Assembly (NCBI GenBank): GCA_003278365.1
Contig: QCFS01000003.1
Span: forward strand, 1-64,000
Length of the DNA: 64,000 nt
DNA from: Prochlorococcus sp. AG-363-M17
GTDB taxonomy: Bacteria; Cyanobacteriota; Cyanobacteriia; PCC-6307; Cyanobiaceae
Direction of reading: 5' to 3'
The translations under genes and the position numbers were made by a program. Below are positions 9,342-20,525 of the stretch, piece after piece. The notes under the pieces were generated by a model. That model worked only from the letters and a program-made list of their open reading frames with translations, was not told the DNA's origin and searched no databases. Each line of letters begins with the position of its first letter. Positions within the stretch are counted from its first letter, which is position 1.

Positions 9342-9611
9342 ATGTCACTCAATACCGCTGAGAAGCAAAAGCTAATCAACACCTACCAGACCCATGGAAC
9401 GGACACAGGCTCTGTAGAAGTACAAGTCGCAATGCTCAGTGAGCGCATAACAAAGCTGAGTGAGCATCTTCAATCCAACAAACACGACTTTTCCTCAAGA
9501 CAAGGTCTATTGAAAATGATTGGCCAGAGAAAGCGCTTGCTGAACTACGTCAGGGACAAAAGCGAAGTTCGATTCAACGAGCTCATAACCAAATTGGGCA
9601 TAAGAGGTTGA
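9342..9611 (+). CDS. rpsO: 30S ribosomal protein S15
   Basis: S15 binds the central domain of 16S rRNA and a B4 bridge of the 70S ribosome. The 89-residue protein has the family core [24 protein letters not shown]...[22 protein letters not shown] and a basic end. Its length is exactly typical. Confidence 0.97.
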   Translation: MSLNTAEKQKLINTYQTHGTDTGSVEVQVAMLSERITKLSEHLQSNKHDFSSRQGLLKMIGQRKRLLNYVRDKSEVRFNELITKLGIRG

Positions 9612-9647
9612 AGCATTCCTTAATTCAACTAAACGCCCTTTTAAGCA

Positions 9648-10037
9648 ATGGTTGATCCGAATAGCAAGAGTTCACTCAGTAAAAAATCCACTGTTCCCAC
9701 ACCTAAGAAAGGGAAGGTGAAGCAACGACAAAGTGCGATCCCAAGAAACGTTGCCAATAGAATGGCCAGAAGGATTGCTTTTACTACAGGAATCCCCACA
9801 GCAACTGGCATGGGAGTATTCATTGCTAGCTATGTAGTAGTGAGCCGTGGAATTGCAGATATCGCTCCTATTCTAACTCTCTTTATCTCTGCAAGCTGCT
9901 TCCTGATAGGGCTTTTAGGCCTTAGTTTTGGTTTGTTTTCAGCAAGCTGGGAAGAAGCACCAGGAAGTTTTTTAGGACTAGAAAATATACGTCCTAATAT
10001 AGACAAAGTCCGTTCTTCATTTAATAACAGGAATTAA
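9648..10037 (+). CDS. PAM68-like photosystem II assembly protein (DUF3464)
   Basis: The basic, low-complexity N terminus (KSSLSKKSTVPTPKKGKVKQRQSAIPRNVANRMARRIA) is followed by two membrane segments (ATGMGVFIASYVVVS and ILTLFISASCFLIGLLGLSFGLF) and the signature SASWEEAPGSFLGLENIRPN. PAM68-family proteins assist early photosystem II assembly and chlorophyll delivery. It lies 36 bases after rpsO and is probably co-transcribed with it. Confidence 0.85.
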   Translation: MVDPNSKSSLSKKSTVPTPKKGKVKQRQSAIPRNVANRMARRIAFTTGIPTATGMGVFIASYVVVSRGIADIAPILTLFISASCFLIGLLGLSFGLFSASWEEAPGSFLGLENIRPNIDKVRSSFNNRN

Positions 10038-10067
10038 TCTAACGTTATTTCAGTAATTATTTAAGGC

Positions 10068-13000
10068 TCAAACCAATAAGGGGTCAGTGCAGCGAGCATT
10101 GAAATCCTTTTGAAGCAAAGAATGCATTGCAGCCTTAGCATCTCGCACACAAAACTGATGTCCTAACCGTACGTATGTAAGGCCGGAGTTTTGTCTAATT
10201 GCTGCAACAACAGGCACTTTTACTCCAAATTCATCTTTTGCAGGAATATGTTGAGAAAGACATTCTCTAAGTCGATGTAACAAAGCAAAGTCAACTGCCT
10301 GGGAAGGCAATAACTCGATCAAAAGTAGACAAAGGTCATCAATTGCTCGACAGTCATCAACTATTAACTGCACACGATCATCCCGACGATCAACTGAAGC
10401 CCAAACCAGCAAACTTGCTTCTAGCATCAGATGATCACAAAGCCGCGCATAGCTTTTAGGAAAGACCACTGCCTCACAGCTACCTGTTAGATCTTCAAGC
10501 TGAAGAACTGCCATACGGTCGCCTTTGCGAGTCGTCACTTGTCTCAATTCTGAGATCATTGCAATGACACTAACTTTTGACTTATCAGCCTGGTTATCAA
10601 TACTTCCAATACCAATAGGAGCAAGAAGTTTGGCTGATGACCTTAATTGCTTTAAAGGATGATCAGAAAGATAAAAGCCAACCAACTCTTTTTCTCTTCG
10701 AAGCTTCTCTGTAGGGGGATAGTCTTCAACAGAAGGAGCTTTTGGTGCATTCTTTGAAGCATCTAACGATTGATCTTCATCTTCACTCGCCACCAAATCA
10801 AATAAATTACCTTGTCCACTCTCTCTATCCTTTGCTCGTGAAGAAGCCCATTCAATAATTAAGTCCAAGTCTGCAATTAACTGAGCTCTATTTGCATTCT
10901 CATCCATAGAATCTAAAGCTCCACAATGAATCAAAGACTCCAAACATCTTCTGTTTAAAATGTTCAATGGCAAACGATCACAAAGCTCCGCTAAAGAGTT
11001 AAATGGCCCATCACTTTCACGACTCTGAATAAGATTTCTAATGGCACCATCACCAAGATTTCTTACCGCTGAAAGTCCAAAAAGTATAGATTTCCCTTGT
11101 GGAGTAAAGTCAATTCCAGAAGTATTTATTTCAGGAGGCATAACCTCTATTCCCATTGAATTACAATTAGATATATATCTCTGAATCTTTTCAGTTGCGC
11201 CAGAGTTAACTGTCAACAATGCTGCCATATATGCAACAGGATAATGAGCTTTAAGATATGCAGTCTGATAAGTAACAGCACCATATGCTGTTGAATGACT
11301 TTTATTAAAACAGTACTCAGCAAATAAAACCATTTGATCAAAAAGTTGATCAGCAATTTGTGACTCCACACCTGTTGTCTTCAATGCTCCATTAACAAAT
11401 AAGTCCCTATGTTTTTGCATCTCTGCTACCTTCTTCTTGCCCATAGCTCTACGTAAAAGATCTGCCTCACCTAGAGAGTAGCCAGCAAGGTCTTGAGCTA
11501 TTCTCATAATCTGTTCTTGATAAACCATAATCCCATAAGTCTCATCAAGGATTGGTTCCAAAGAGGAATGAACGAATTCAATTCCCTCACGCCCGTGCTT
11601 ACGATTAATAAACTTTGGGATAAGGCCAGCGTCTAATGGGCCTGGTCTATATAGGGCCAAAATAGAAGAAATATCTTCCAAGGAAGATGGTTTCAAATCT
11701 CTTACAATTTGGCGCATGCCTGATGACTCAAGTTGGAAGACTCCTTCTAGGTCTCCTCGAGCAAGAAGTGCAAAGGTATCAGGGTCCTCTTTGGGCAAAC
11801 TATCTGCATCTACTTTCTCTCCAGAACTTGCTTCAACAAGTTCTAAGGTTTTATCAATCATAGTTAGATTTTTCAACCCTAGGAAGTCCATCTTGAGCAA
11901 ACCCATAGACTCAACATCTTCCATAAAATATTGAGTAATGATTTGACCATCATTGTTTCTCTGAAGTGGCACAAGATTATCTAAAGGCTCTGCTGCAATA
12001 ACCACACCAGCAGCATGAACTCCAAAAGTTTTATTAGTACCCTCAATTCGAATAGCCATGTCGACCCACTTCTTAACTGATGGATCATTAATATATTTCT
12101 CTCTAAACTGACTATTAGGAGATTTTTCACTGATCATTGCTGACAACTTTGCAGGTTTTCCCCGCACAACGGGAATCAATTTTGCTAATCGATCGGCTTC
12201 TCCATATGGGATATCTAGAACTCGAGCAACGTCTTTCAAGACCGCCTTTGATGTCATCCTATTGAAAGTAATAATCTGGGCGACCTTATCTTCTCCATAA
12301 CGAGAAGTTACATAGTCAATAACTTCTCCTCTTCTCTCAATACAGAAATCCGTATCAATGTCAGGCATAGATTTACGTTCTGGATTTAGAAATCTCTCAA
12401 ACAGAAGGCCAGTTCTTACTGGGTCAATATTGGTAATCCTAAGTGCATATGCAACCAACGAACCAGCTGCAGATCCTCTACCTGGTCCAACAGGGATTTT
12501 CTTATCTCTTGCAAAACGAATGTAATCCCAAACAACAAGAAAATAAGTTGCAAAACCCATCTGCTCAATAATCTCAAGCTCATAAGATAATCTTTTAAAA
12601 TATTCTTCATTAATGTCTTGATCTATAGATAAGCCTAGATGATTCCTTAACCCTTCTTCTGCTACTTCACGCAAGTAACTCTCAGCTGTATATCCATTAG
12701 GAATTGGAAAAAGGGGCATTTGGTAGCCACGGAGAATTTGATATTCCTCAACCTTTTCTGCAACTAGTGCTGTATTTTGTATCGCCTTATTAACGATCTC
12801 TGGTTCAATATGATCTGAAAAAAGAAGACCCATTTCTTTTTCAGATTTTATATATTCAGTTCCGGTATATCTCAACCTTTTATCATCACTAATCAACTTA
12901 CCGGTAAGTACACATAGCAAGGCATCATGAGCATCAACATCATATTTACTGAGATAGTGCGCGTCATTAGTAGCGATCAAATCAATTCCTAATTCCTTTG

Positions 13001-13586
13001 CCATTCGAACAATCTCTACATTCACAATCCTGTCTTCTAGAGATCCATGATCCTGAATCTCTAGATAGAAGTCATCTCCAAAAACCTCTTTGTACCAGGA
13101 AGCCACGCTTCTAGCCACATCAGCCCTACCCTGAAGGATGGCCTGAGGGATCTCACCACCCAAGCAAGCAGTGGAAACTATCAAACCTTCGCTATGAGCC
13201 TTAAGAAGCTCTTTATCGACACAAGCCCTTGAAAAAATCCCACGTCCTCTAACCCCTCGAAGGTGGCTAAGACTTGTTAGCTTGACCAGATTCCTATATC
13301 CAACAGCATTCTTAGCGAGTACCACAAGATGGTAGCGACGTTCTTTCTTTGGCTGAGGATCATCAATAGAACCATTAATGACATACATCTCATTGCCAAT
13401 AATCGGCTTGATCTCAGCTTTCTTGCAAAGTTTTAAAAGCTCTATAGCTCCATACATCACACCGTGATCAGTCAGAGCCAGAGCTTGCATCCCAAGCTCT
13501 TTAGCCCTTTCTACCATCTTTGGAAGCTGACTGGCCCCGTCGAGAAGACTGTAATCGCTGTGATTATGAAGAGGTACAAAAGCCAT
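10068..13586 (-). CDS. dnaE: DNA polymerase III alpha subunit
   Basis: This is the replicative polymerase (class C family, DnaE1 type). The N-terminal PHP domain begins [19 protein letters not shown]. The catalytic palm includes [14 protein letters not shown] and the metal-binding PDIDTDF, then helix-hairpin-helix and OB-fold regions ([31 protein letters not shown]). The length, about 1,170 residues, is normal. The start is taken at the ATG at 13586, two codons after an in-frame GTG. It ends the minus-strand block that begins with trpD. Confidence 0.97.
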   Translation of the reverse strand: MAFVPLHNHSDYSLLDGASQLPKMVERAKELGMQALALTDHGVMYGAIELLKLCKKAEIKPIIGNEMYVINGSIDDPQPKKERRYHLVVLAKNAVGYRNLVKLTSLSHLRGVRGRGIFSRACVDKELLKAHSEGLIVSTACLGGEIPQAILQGRADVARSVASWYKEVFGDDFYLEIQDHGSLEDRIVNVEIVRMAKELGIDLIATNDAHYLSKYDVDAHDALLCVLTGKLISDDKRLRYTGTEYIKSEKEMGLLFSDHIEPEIVNKAIQNTALVAEKVEEYQILRGYQMPLFPIPNGYTAESYLREVAEEGLRNHLGLSIDQDINEEYFKRLSYELEIIEQMGFATYFLVVWDYIRFARDKKIPVGPGRGSAAGSLVAYALRITNIDPVRTGLLFERFLNPERKSMPDIDTDFCIERRGEVIDYVTSRYGEDKVAQIITFNRMTSKAVLKDVARVLDIPYGEADRLAKLIPVVRGKPAKLSAMISEKSPNSQFREKYINDPSVKKWVDMAIRIEGTNKTFGVHAAGVVIAAEPLDNLVPLQRNNDGQIITQYFMEDVESMGLLKMDFLGLKNLTMIDKTLELVEASSGEKVDADSLPKEDPDTFALLARGDLEGVFQLESSGMRQIVRDLKPSSLEDISSILALYRPGPLDAGLIPKFINRKHGREGIEFVHSSLEPILDETYGIMVYQEQIMRIAQDLAGYSLGEADLLRRAMGKKKVAEMQKHRDLFVNGALKTTGVESQIADQLFDQMVLFAEYCFNKSHSTAYGAVTYQTAYLKAHYPVAYMAALLTVNSGATEKIQRYISNCNSMGIEVMPPEINTSGIDFTPQGKSILFGLSAVRNLGDGAIRNLIQSRESDGPFNSLAELCDRLPLNILNRRCLESLIHCGALDSMDENANRAQLIADLDLIIEWASSRAKDRESGQGNLFDLVASEDEDQSLDASKNAPKAPSVEDYPPTEKLRREKELVGFYLSDHPLKQLRSSAKLLAPIGIGSIDNQADKSKVSVIAMISELRQVTTRKGDRMAVLQLEDLTGSCEAVVFPKSYARLCDHLMLEASLLVWASVDRRDDRVQLIVDDCRAIDDLCLLLIELLPSQAVDFALLHRLRECLSQHIPAKDEFGVKVPVVAAIRQNSGLTYVRLGHQFCVRDAKAAMHSLLQKDFNARCTDPLLV

Positions 13587-13662
13587 ATCCACAGACTATA
13601 CGAATACTCAAGATATGGGGCCATATACCCTCATGTACACCATATCTTGTTAAAACTTACTC

Positions 13663-15123
13663 TTATGGGATGCAGCTACCCTTCGGATGCTTTGCCATCA
13701 CATCAGAAGCTTTTTCGTACTGATGAGCTACTTGCAGCAAGCGGGATTCCTCTAGAACATTTGTTATCAGCTGAACGCCAATAGGAAGACCACCTCCATC
13801 AAAGCCACAAGGCAAACTTATTGATGGCAGCCCTGCAAGGTTGGCAGGAATGGTTAGCAGATCGGATAAGTACATTGCCAACGGATCATCAGCATGAGAT
13901 CCAGCTGCGAAAGCAGTTGTAGGGGCAGTTGGTGTCAACAATACATCTACTTTTTTAAAGGCATTGTCAAAATCGCGCCTTATCAAGCTCCTTACTTGTT
14001 GAGCTTTTTTGTAATAAGCATCTACATAACCCGCCGATAGAGCATAAGTTCCAATAAGAATTCTCCTCTGAACTTCATTCCCAAATCCTTCAGCTCGACT
14101 TTTTGAAGTCATGTCAATGAGGTTGTCTGATCCTTCAGAGCGATACCCATATTTAACGCCATCAAAGCGAGCCAAGTTAGAAGAGGCTTCTGAGGGAGCA
14201 ATGACGTAGTAAGTAGCAATTCCATCATTAAATCGGGGGCAAGATATCTCAACCAATTCCGCACCTAACTCCTCTAGCTGAGTAGCCGCCGCCATGACCG
14301 AAGCTGTGACTTCAGACGAAAGGCCTTTCTGGTCAAAGCACTCCTTGATCAAGCCAACTTTTAAACCATTTATTGGCTGATCAAGTGAAGCACAATAGTC
14401 AGGAACAGGAGCTTTTAAACAAGTGGAATCCCTTGGATCAGCTCCAGCAATTACCTGCAAGACTTCAGCTGCATCAGCCACAGATGTTGCAAAAGGACCT
14501 ACTTGATCTAGGGAACTTGCAAATGCAACTAATCCCCACCGACTAACTCTTCCATAAGTTGGTTTTAGGCCAACAACTCCGCAGAAAGAAGCAGGTTGAC
14601 GGATCGAACCTCCTGTATCTGATCCGAGTGCGACCATGCATTCTCCAGATGCAACAGCTGCTGCACTTCCACCAGAACTACCCCCAGGAACTTTTGATAA
14701 ATCCCAGGGATTTGAGGTTGGTCCAAAAGCAGAGGTCTCTGTTGAACTCCCCATCGCAAACTCATCGAGATTCGTTTTACCTAAAAGCACAGCTCCAGCT
14801 TTCCAAAGCCTTTCAGTAACAGTTGATTCATAAGGCGCTACAAAGTTCTCAAGCATCTTGCTTGAGCAGGTTGTGCTAATGCCTTTTGTACATAAGTTGT
14901 CTTTTATAGCTATCGGAACTCCCGCTAAGGGAGGCAAGGATTCTCCAGCTGCCAAAGAATTATCTATTTGATCAGCTTCAGCAAGTGCCCTATCAGAAGT
15001 GACAGTCAAAAATGCCTTAATGGAGGGGTCGACCTCCTCTATCCGCCGGATGTACTGTTCAACAAGCTCTCTAGCGGAAATTTCACCTCGCCGTAACCTT
15101 CCTCGCAATAGATCTATAGCCAT
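13663..15123 (-). CDS. gatA: Glutamyl-tRNA(Gln) amidotransferase subunit A
   Basis: GatA is the glutaminase subunit of GatCAB, which converts Glu-tRNA(Gln) to Gln-tRNA(Gln). The amidase-signature triad is visible. The lysine is in [13 protein letters not shown], the cis-serine in [16 protein letters not shown], and the nucleophile serine in [40 protein letters not shown] is the expected following block. The length of 486 residues is complete. gatB and gatC are not in this window. Confidence 0.96.
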   Translation of the reverse strand: MAIDLLRGRLRRGEISARELVEQYIRRIEEVDPSIKAFLTVTSDRALAEADQIDNSLAAGESLPPLAGVPIAIKDNLCTKGISTTCSSKMLENFVAPYESTVTERLWKAGAVLLGKTNLDEFAMGSSTETSAFGPTSNPWDLSKVPGGSSGGSAAAVASGECMVALGSDTGGSIRQPASFCGVVGLKPTYGRVSRWGLVAFASSLDQVGPFATSVADAAEVLQVIAGADPRDSTCLKAPVPDYCASLDQPINGLKVGLIKECFDQKGLSSEVTASVMAAATQLEELGAELVEISCPRFNDGIATYYVIAPSEASSNLARFDGVKYGYRSEGSDNLIDMTSKSRAEGFGNEVQRRILIGTYALSAGYVDAYYKKAQQVRSLIRRDFDNAFKKVDVLLTPTAPTTAFAAGSHADDPLAMYLSDLLTIPANLAGLPSISLPCGFDGGGLPIGVQLITNVLEESRLLQVAHQYEKASDVMAKHPKGSCIP

Positions 15124-15180
15124 CTATAAAAATCCACCAATCAGTAAATTGACGCTATCAGCAGAGAGGTCATCCATCAT

Positions 15181-15414
15181 CTAAATCGTCAAGGGTTCAC
15201 TACGACGACCTCGAAAAAAACTATGGCAAATCTTCCCAGACCCTTCAATAGCCAAGTCGCCAATAAACAGGTCTAGATTATTATTCAAGCTCTTCTTTGT
15301 AAGAAAAGGACCAAACCAATACGTGACACTGGGTGTATTTGTTTCAACCTTGGCCCACCAAGCAACTCCAAGTTTGTTAACCAAGCTACGCAGGCCCAAC
15401 AAGAGAGGGCTCAT
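15181..15414 (-). CDS. DUF1816 family protein
   Basis: The 77-residue protein has the DUF1816 pattern: AWWAKVETNTPSVTYWFGPF, followed by an acidic segment with LFIGDLAIEG. DUF1816 proteins are short cyanobacterial proteins distantly related to the CpcD-like linker fold of phycobilisomes. The present organism uses a Pcb antenna, so a classic rod-linker job is unlikely. The function is unknown. It sits between rlmB and gatA on the same strand. Confidence 0.75.
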   Translation of the reverse strand: MSPLLLGLRSLVNKLGVAWWAKVETNTPSVTYWFGPFLTKKSLNNNLDLFIGDLAIEGSGKICHSFFRGRRSEPLTI

Positions 15415-15666
15415 AAAAGCAAATGCAACTTATTATTCATTTTGCCTTCACCAGAACAAAACGTCAGCAAAGGACTGCATTCCCTAACCAATTAAAAACT
15501 GCGGACATAATCATAAATATTAATTCCATTAGATCATTCAAAGATAAATCAAGTATCAAATATAATGCTAGAAAATAATATAAGTCGAGTTAATAATCTA
15601 GAAACTATAGAACATTATACAATTCTCCTCTTAAAAATTCGCTAGAAAGTTGTTCTTAGAAAATTG

Positions 15667-16944
15667 CTATTTACTGTCTTCTTTGTCTTCTTCTTTTTCT
15701 TTAGATTTCTCTATTTGAGAGCATTTCACTCTTTCGATACGTGGGGATGGGGCCTGTCCTTTTAAATCTTTCATCCAACCTCTCCTAGCAACCTCATATA
15801 AAAACATTGCTGTTGCAACTGAAGCATTCAAGCTTGGAGTAACTCCTCTTAGTGGGATACGAACAAGATGATCACAATGTCTGCGAGTTAGTAATGACAA
15901 CCCTTTATCTTCTGAACCTATAACAACAACCAAAGGTCCATCCAAGTCTATTTCAGGAAGCGTCTGATCACCTTCCTCAGCAAGGCCAATAACTCTATAT
16001 CCAGATTTCTTAAGGGTTTCCAGGGAACGGTTGAGATTTACCACACGCGCAACAGGGAGATGCTCAAGAGCTCCTGCAGCGACCTTTGCAACTGAACCAG
16101 TAAGGCCAGCACTTCGTCTTTGAGGGATAACCAAACCATGTGCTCCTAATGCCTCTGCAGATCTAACAATCGCTCCTAAATTTTGTGGATCTGTAAGGCC
16201 ATCAAGGGCCAAGAGGAGAGGAGACTCTCCCAAGGAAGAGCAACCTTTTACTAGAGAAGTCAAGTCAAGAGTCTCTGAAGCCGCCGTTTGAAGGACAATG
16301 CCTTGATGTACAGCTCCTCCAGTCAATTGAGCCAGTCGGGACCACGTAACTTCTTCAACCAGTACTCCCGAAGACTTCGCATCTCGAAGAAGTTGCAAAA
16401 ACTTGGCGGAACTTCTTAATTCAGAAGTACACCAAATTCTATGAATAGGCCTACCACTTTCTAAAGCAGCCTGAGTTGCATGCCTACCCCAAAGCAAATC
16501 ATCTGAAGAGGGGGTACCAAACATCTCAACTTCCGGAGGATGTCCCGAATCATTTTTCCAAGCTGAATATCTGGAGCCCGAAGAAGTGCCCTCTCGAGAG
16601 ACAGGGGTCCTTCCTCTTGAGAGTGAAGGCTTACCAAGACGGTCTTCTTTTGTCGGAAGAATTTGATCCCTTTTATTAAAGTTCCTTGGATTAGCTCTCC
16701 TTGAAGGCCCTCTAGTTTCTGCGTAGGGATTTTTAGATCGATCCTTAAATCCATCATCTTCAATAGATGAATCAGAATCTCTGCCATCCCTTCTTTTCAT
16801 AGGCCGATATTGACCAATATCATTTTTCTTTCTTCTAGAAGCATGATCCCTCCTAGGAGTTCGACCATTTTCACTAAAACGACCTCTTCCTGTACCCCCA
16901 GAGCGGGAAGAATTGCCAGAACGTTTGTCAAACCGAGGGCTCAT
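15667..16944 (-). CDS. rlmB: TrmH/SpoU-family RNA 2'-O-methyltransferase (RlmB type) with long disordered N-terminal extension
   Basis: Residues from about 150 onward form an RlmB-type SPOUT methyltransferase. There is a substrate-binding domain (LLWGRHATQAALESGRPIHRIW), then LALDGLTDPQNLGAIVRSAEALGAHGLVIP, VVVIGSEDKGL and LRGVTPSLNASVATAMFLYE, which are motifs 1-3 that form the SAM knot. The first 140 or so residues are arginine/serine-rich and look disordered. They probably add nonspecific RNA affinity. It lies directly downstream of mrnC, a neighbourhood also seen in Firmicutes. The exact rRNA site is inferred from the family. Confidence 0.88.
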   Translation of the reverse strand: MSPRFDKRSGNSSRSGGTGRGRFSENGRTPRRDHASRRKKNDIGQYRPMKRRDGRDSDSSIEDDGFKDRSKNPYAETRGPSRRANPRNFNKRDQILPTKEDRLGKPSLSRGRTPVSREGTSSGSRYSAWKNDSGHPPEVEMFGTPSSDDLLWGRHATQAALESGRPIHRIWCTSELRSSAKFLQLLRDAKSSGVLVEEVTWSRLAQLTGGAVHQGIVLQTAASETLDLTSLVKGCSSLGESPLLLALDGLTDPQNLGAIVRSAEALGAHGLVIPQRRSAGLTGSVAKVAAGALEHLPVARVVNLNRSLETLKKSGYRVIGLAEEGDQTLPEIDLDGPLVVVIGSEDKGLSLLTRRHCDHLVRIPLRGVTPSLNASVATAMFLYEVARRGWMKDLKGQAPSPRIERVKCSQIEKSKEKEEDKEDSK

Positions 16945-16967
16945 TGGTTAAGGACCTATTTTTCAAA

Positions 16968-17366
16968 TTAAGGTTCTGCCTCCTCAAGTCGATCGAAGAG
17001 CTGCGCAAGTCGCAGAGGATCCTTCAAAAAGAGCCATCCAATCATTGTCTCAAACCCTGTTGCTCTGCCATAGATAGCAGCCTCTCCTTTTCTTGGACCC
17101 TGACCTGCTTTATTTCTACCTCTTCTAACTAAATCCATCTCAGATTGAGTCAAAAAAGGTTGAAGCTTGTCAAGAGCAGCCACTTGGGCATCTGCCTTTA
17201 CCTCTGCGACAACAGAAAGGTGCAACTCCTGAGATCGACCGGGCCTGTGACAATGTCTTAAGCGCTGATGAAGCTCCCAGACAGAATCTCCAAGCCAAGC
17301 CAACTGTAAGGGGCCTAAGTCCTCACCAGAAGTAATTGGTTGCTGAACTCGGATCCAACTACTCAA
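16968..17366 (-). CDS. mrnC: Mini-ribonuclease III
   Basis: Mini-III is an RNase III catalytic domain without the dsRNA-binding domain and trims 23S rRNA precursors. The sequence shows the shortened signature LAWLGDSVWELHQR, the VRRGRNKAG segment and the second acidic site in ATGFETMIGWLFL. Translation seems to start at a TTG at 17366 that overlaps the stop of the upstream STAS gene (TTGA), so the two are probably translationally coupled. Confidence 0.88.
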   Translation of the reverse strand: MSSWIRVQQPITSGEDLGPLQLAWLGDSVWELHQRLRHCHRPGRSQELHLSVVAEVKADAQVAALDKLQPFLTQSEMDLVRRGRNKAGQGPRKGEAAIYGRATGFETMIGWLFLKDPLRLAQLFDRLEEAEP

Positions 17367-17719
17367 CCTGCTAATTGGCTAAACGCTGAAGGTAAATCAG
17401 GGACAAGGTGAAGGAATTCCTCCAACCTGACTAGTTTTACAGTCTGAACAACCCTTGCATTACCAACTACCTTAAATGATCTTTTTTCCTTGTTGCACTG
17501 CTTTGCAGTTTGAACCAAGGCCCCTAAACCAGAAGAGTCAAGGAAATCAACCTTACTCAAATCAAGAATCAAGGAAGATTTGTTAGTACTCAAAACATCA
17601 CTCACAAAAGTGAGGAACTGTTTTTCAGAGTAAGCATCAAGCTGACCAGTGAAAGAAAACACTAGACAACCCTGGCGTCGTTCAAAACCGCCACGTAATG
17701 AAACCGTAAGTCGCTGCAA
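17363..17719 (-). CDS. STAS-domain anti-sigma factor antagonist-like protein
   Basis: The 118-residue single-domain protein has the STAS fold: FSFTGQLDAYSEKQFL, then SSLILDLSKVDFLDSSGLGALVQTAKQC. The DSSGLG serine is the phosphorylation position in SpoIIAA/RsbV-type antagonists, which bind anti-sigma kinases. The start is a TTG at 17719 and no better start was seen. No anti-sigma kinase is nearby. Confidence 0.85.
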   Translation of the reverse strand: MQRLTVSLRGGFERRQGCLVFSFTGQLDAYSEKQFLTFVSDVLSTNKSSLILDLSKVDFLDSSGLGALVQTAKQCNKEKRSFKVVGNARVVQTVKLVRLEEFLHLVPDLPSAFSQLAG

Positions 17720-17792
17720 TTCCGCTATGAGATCAATCCCCCGGGAGGCAATGGGAAGAAGTGTAGGTATTTAGAGAGACCTAAGCCATGGT

Positions 17793-18932
17793 TTAGCGAC
17801 GTTTTTCCATAAGAGCTACAAATTTGGCAAAATGATGATCAGCATCATGTGGGCCAGGACTTGCTTCTGGGTGATATTGCACTCCAAAAATAGGTCGGTC
17901 ACGAAATGAAATAGCCGCAACAGTTCTGTCATTGAGATTTAGATGTGTCACAGAAACAATCTCTTCAGGAAGCGAGTCAGCGTCTAAGGCGAAGCCATGA
18001 TTTTGGCTTGTTATTTCCACTTTTCCACTAGTGCCACAAGGATGATTCAGGCCTCTATGACCGTAAGGAAGCTTAAAAGTTCGCCCTCCTATAGCCAGAC
18101 CTAATATTTGATGTCCAAGACAAATCCCAAACAAGGGCAGATCTATCTTCTGGACTAGCTTTTGAGCAAGGTCAATTCCACTAGTGACAGCAGCAGGATC
18201 CCCGGGGCCATTAGAAAGAAAAACACCTTCTGGATCTGAGTTAAGAACCAGCTCTAAATCAGAATCTGCAGGTAAAACTTCCACTTCACAACCATGGGCG
18301 ACGAGTCGATCAAGAATTGATTTCTTTATTCCAAAATCAATTGCTACAACTTTGTATGGTTTAGCGTTTTTATTTTTCAACCTTTGATCAAATTCTACGG
18401 AACAAACTTCTTGCCATTTATAGGGAAATTTAGTGGAGACTTTTTCAGCCAAGTTCAATCCCTCCATTAAGGGTATCTTGACTAATTCTTTAAGCAGCTG
18501 CTTAGGAGGCGTTCCATCACTACTAATCACACCGTTCATTGCGCCTAGCTCTCGAAGGTGCCTAACAAGTGCTCGAGTATCTATCCCGAAAATCCCAACA
18601 ACCTTATTCTTCAGAAGCCATTGATCCAGTGAATTAGTTGCTCTCCAATTACTTGGTACAAATGTAATTTGTCTAGCAATTACTCCTTTAAGAGAAGGAC
18701 TAATGGCCTCTTGATCCTGGGGGTTAACTCCTGTATTTCCTAGTTCAGGATAGGTAAAGGCAACTAATTGTCCGGCATAGCTTGGGTCTGTAATGACCTC
18801 CTGATAACCAGTCATTCCAGTATTAAAGACGACCTCTCCGAAAACAGTGCCTACATGGCCAAAGGATTGTCCTTCAAACAAGGTTCCATCTGCCAACAAA
18901 AGAAATGCTGGTTTTTGCAAAGGCAAATTCAT
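17793..18932 (-). CDS. carA: Carbamoyl-phosphate synthase small subunit (glutaminase)
   Basis: CarA hydrolyses glutamine and passes ammonia to CarB for arginine and pyrimidine synthesis. The N-terminal domain has [25 protein letters not shown]. The class I glutamine amidotransferase domain shows [11 protein letters not shown], the nucleophile cysteine in FGICLGHQ, and the His/Glu pair in [15 protein letters not shown]. The ATG at 18932 is preferred to the TTG two codons earlier. It lies 33 bases after trpD. Confidence 0.96.
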   Translation of the reverse strand: MNLPLQKPAFLLLADGTLFEGQSFGHVGTVFGEVVFNTGMTGYQEVITDPSYAGQLVAFTYPELGNTGVNPQDQEAISPSLKGVIARQITFVPSNWRATNSLDQWLLKNKVVGIFGIDTRALVRHLRELGAMNGVISSDGTPPKQLLKELVKIPLMEGLNLAEKVSTKFPYKWQEVCSVEFDQRLKNKNAKPYKVVAIDFGIKKSILDRLVAHGCEVEVLPADSDLELVLNSDPEGVFLSNGPGDPAAVTSGIDLAQKLVQKIDLPLFGICLGHQILGLAIGGRTFKLPYGHRGLNHPCGTSGKVEITSQNHGFALDADSLPEEIVSVTHLNLNDRTVAAISFRDRPIFGVQYHPEASPGPHDADHHFAKFVALMEKRR

Positions 18933-18965
18933 TAGCAAAGAACAAATAAATCCATAAAGTGCCTA

Positions 18966-20012
18966 TTAACTAGGGTTGTTTTGAGATAAAGCTTTCTGCA
19001 GCATCTCAAAACGTTCCCAAGGAAGGCCTTTTGATAACGAATCTTTGGCCATTTGAACTCCTTTCGTGAAATCATTCTGAATGCCAGCAGCCCAAAAAAC
19101 CAAAGCAGAGTTCAAAGCAACAACATTTTCTTGCGCTGAAGACCCTTCTCCTTGAAGCACAGCCACAAGTATCTGTTTATTCACCTCAAGACCTCCACCC
19201 CTCAAATCATCTAAACAAGAGTTTGTTAGTCCTAAATCGGAAGGATCAAGACAAAGTTCTCTAATTAGGCCATTCTCAAGCAAACGCAAATGATTTACTC
19301 CTGCTAAGGAAGCTTCATCTATTCCGCCAGCTCCGTGAACAACTACAGCACGTTTATGGCCTAATTTTTGAAGAGCTTCAGCAACTGGATCCAATAATTC
19401 TTTGCTTGCAACTCCAAGAACTTGAGAGGTTGGACGAAGTGGATTAACCAGCGGCCCCAAAAGATTAAACACCGTTCTAATTCCAAGACTTTTTCTTAAT
19501 GGCGCCAAGTTAACCAACGCAGGATGCCAAGCCGGAGCAAAAAGGAATGTAATTCCAACTATGGAAAGTGCTCCTACAACTTTTTCTAATGGAGCCTTCA
19601 AATTAAGTCCAAGCCCTTCTAGTACATCAGCAGACCCGACCTTTCCACTAGCGCTTCTATTGCCATGCTTAGCAACGTTCACACCACAAGAAGCTGCTGT
19701 AAAGGCAACTGCTGTAGAAATATTGAAGGTATCTGCACCATCCCCGCCGGTACCACATGTATCAACAAGACTTAATTGAGGGATCGAGCATGGCAAAGGG
19801 CATGCGGATTGCAACACAGCTGCCATTGAAGCTAACTCCTCTCCTGACAAACTTTTGGTTCTTAACGCAGAAAGAAACGCACCTGTCTGGACTGGCGTCA
19901 ATTCCTCCGAAAGCCAAGCCTCCATAAGGCAAGATGCTTCCAAATCAGAAAGATTATTTCCTTGAATAAGACTTTCAAGAAGCAAGGGCCAAGAAACTGC
20001 AGAAGATGTCAT
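18966..20012 (-). CDS. trpD: Anthranilate phosphoribosyltransferase
   Basis: TrpD transfers phosphoribose from PRPP to anthranilate in tryptophan synthesis. The PRPP-binding [33 protein letters not shown] and [12 protein letters not shown] motifs are all present. The frame is open further upstream, but family homology starts at the ATG at 20012 ([15 protein letters not shown]). Only eight bases separate that ATG from the T-run of a strong terminator-like hairpin, and no ribosome-binding purine stretch lies between them. Confidence 0.95.
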   Translation of the reverse strand: MTSSAVSWPLLLESLIQGNNLSDLEASCLMEAWLSEELTPVQTGAFLSALRTKSLSGEELASMAAVLQSACPLPCSIPQLSLVDTCGTGGDGADTFNISTAVAFTAASCGVNVAKHGNRSASGKVGSADVLEGLGLNLKAPLEKVVGALSIVGITFLFAPAWHPALVNLAPLRKSLGIRTVFNLLGPLVNPLRPTSQVLGVASKELLDPVAEALQKLGHKRAVVVHGAGGIDEASLAGVNHLRLLENGLIRELCLDPSDLGLTNSCLDDLRGGGLEVNKQILVAVLQGEGSSAQENVVALNSALVFWAAGIQNDFTKGVQMAKDSLSKGLPWERFEMLQKALSQNNPS

Positions 20013-20020
20013 CGGGTCAG

Positions 20021-20049
20021 AAAAAAACCCGGGTGCTCTGCACTCCGGG
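20021..20049 (-). terminator. Rho-independent terminator or attenuator just before trpD
   Basis: On the minus strand a GC-rich stem (CCCGGAGTGC paired with GCACCCGGG, one bulged base, three-base loop) runs straight into seven T residues. A second possible hairpin (GGTGAT/ATCACC) lies at 20053-20079 just upstream. It could end the DUF3288 transcript, which stops at 20131, or attenuate trpD. Its closeness to the trpD ATG is unusual. Confidence 0.8.
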
Positions 20050-20130
20050 CCTGGTGATGGGGACACATCTACTATCACCTAAAATTTGTTAGCTGGCGAG
20101 GGTTGGTAAACAATCAGAATGAAGAAAATT

Positions 20131-20457
20131 CTAGTTGGTCCCATCATCTGAAGTATCAAAACCAGACCCCACCGAATCATCAGAACCTTGCCCTGGCCTA
20201 TATCCCCTCTCCCATACGCCCCTCACTTTTTCATTAAGTGAGTCACGATTTAACCCCCAAAGATTTAATGTCTTGTTCATATCCTCCTGAAGGTCCTCAG
20301 CCCCTGGAAAACCCTCATAGCGCATCAGAAGTCGAGCCAAATCAACCAAATCCTCCTCACCAGGTGAATCCTTGGACAGCAACCTGTCAATATGTTCACG
20401 ATCAATCCTGTAAAGGGGGTGATTCTGTTGCTGGGAGGGATCAGTTTCTTCATTCAT
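20131..20457 (-). CDS. DUF3288 family protein
   Basis: The 108-residue acidic protein matches the cyanobacterial DUF3288 pattern: QQNHPLYRIDREHIDRLLS, then DLARLLMRYEGFPGAEDLQEDMNKTLNLWGL. The C-terminal 25 residues are Gly/Ser/Asp-rich and probably disordered. The function is unknown. It is divergent from the ABC transporter gene at 20526. Confidence 0.8.
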   Translation of the reverse strand: MNEETDPSQQQNHPLYRIDREHIDRLLSKDSPGEEDLVDLARLLMRYEGFPGAEDLQEDMNKTLNLWGLNRDSLNEKVRGVWERGYRPGQGSDDSVGSGFDTSDDGTN

Positions 20458-20525
20458 GAAATTGAACTTTATGAGAGAAGTAACTCAGTCCAACAAAGAA
20501 CATTCATTATCAATCTCACAAAAGC

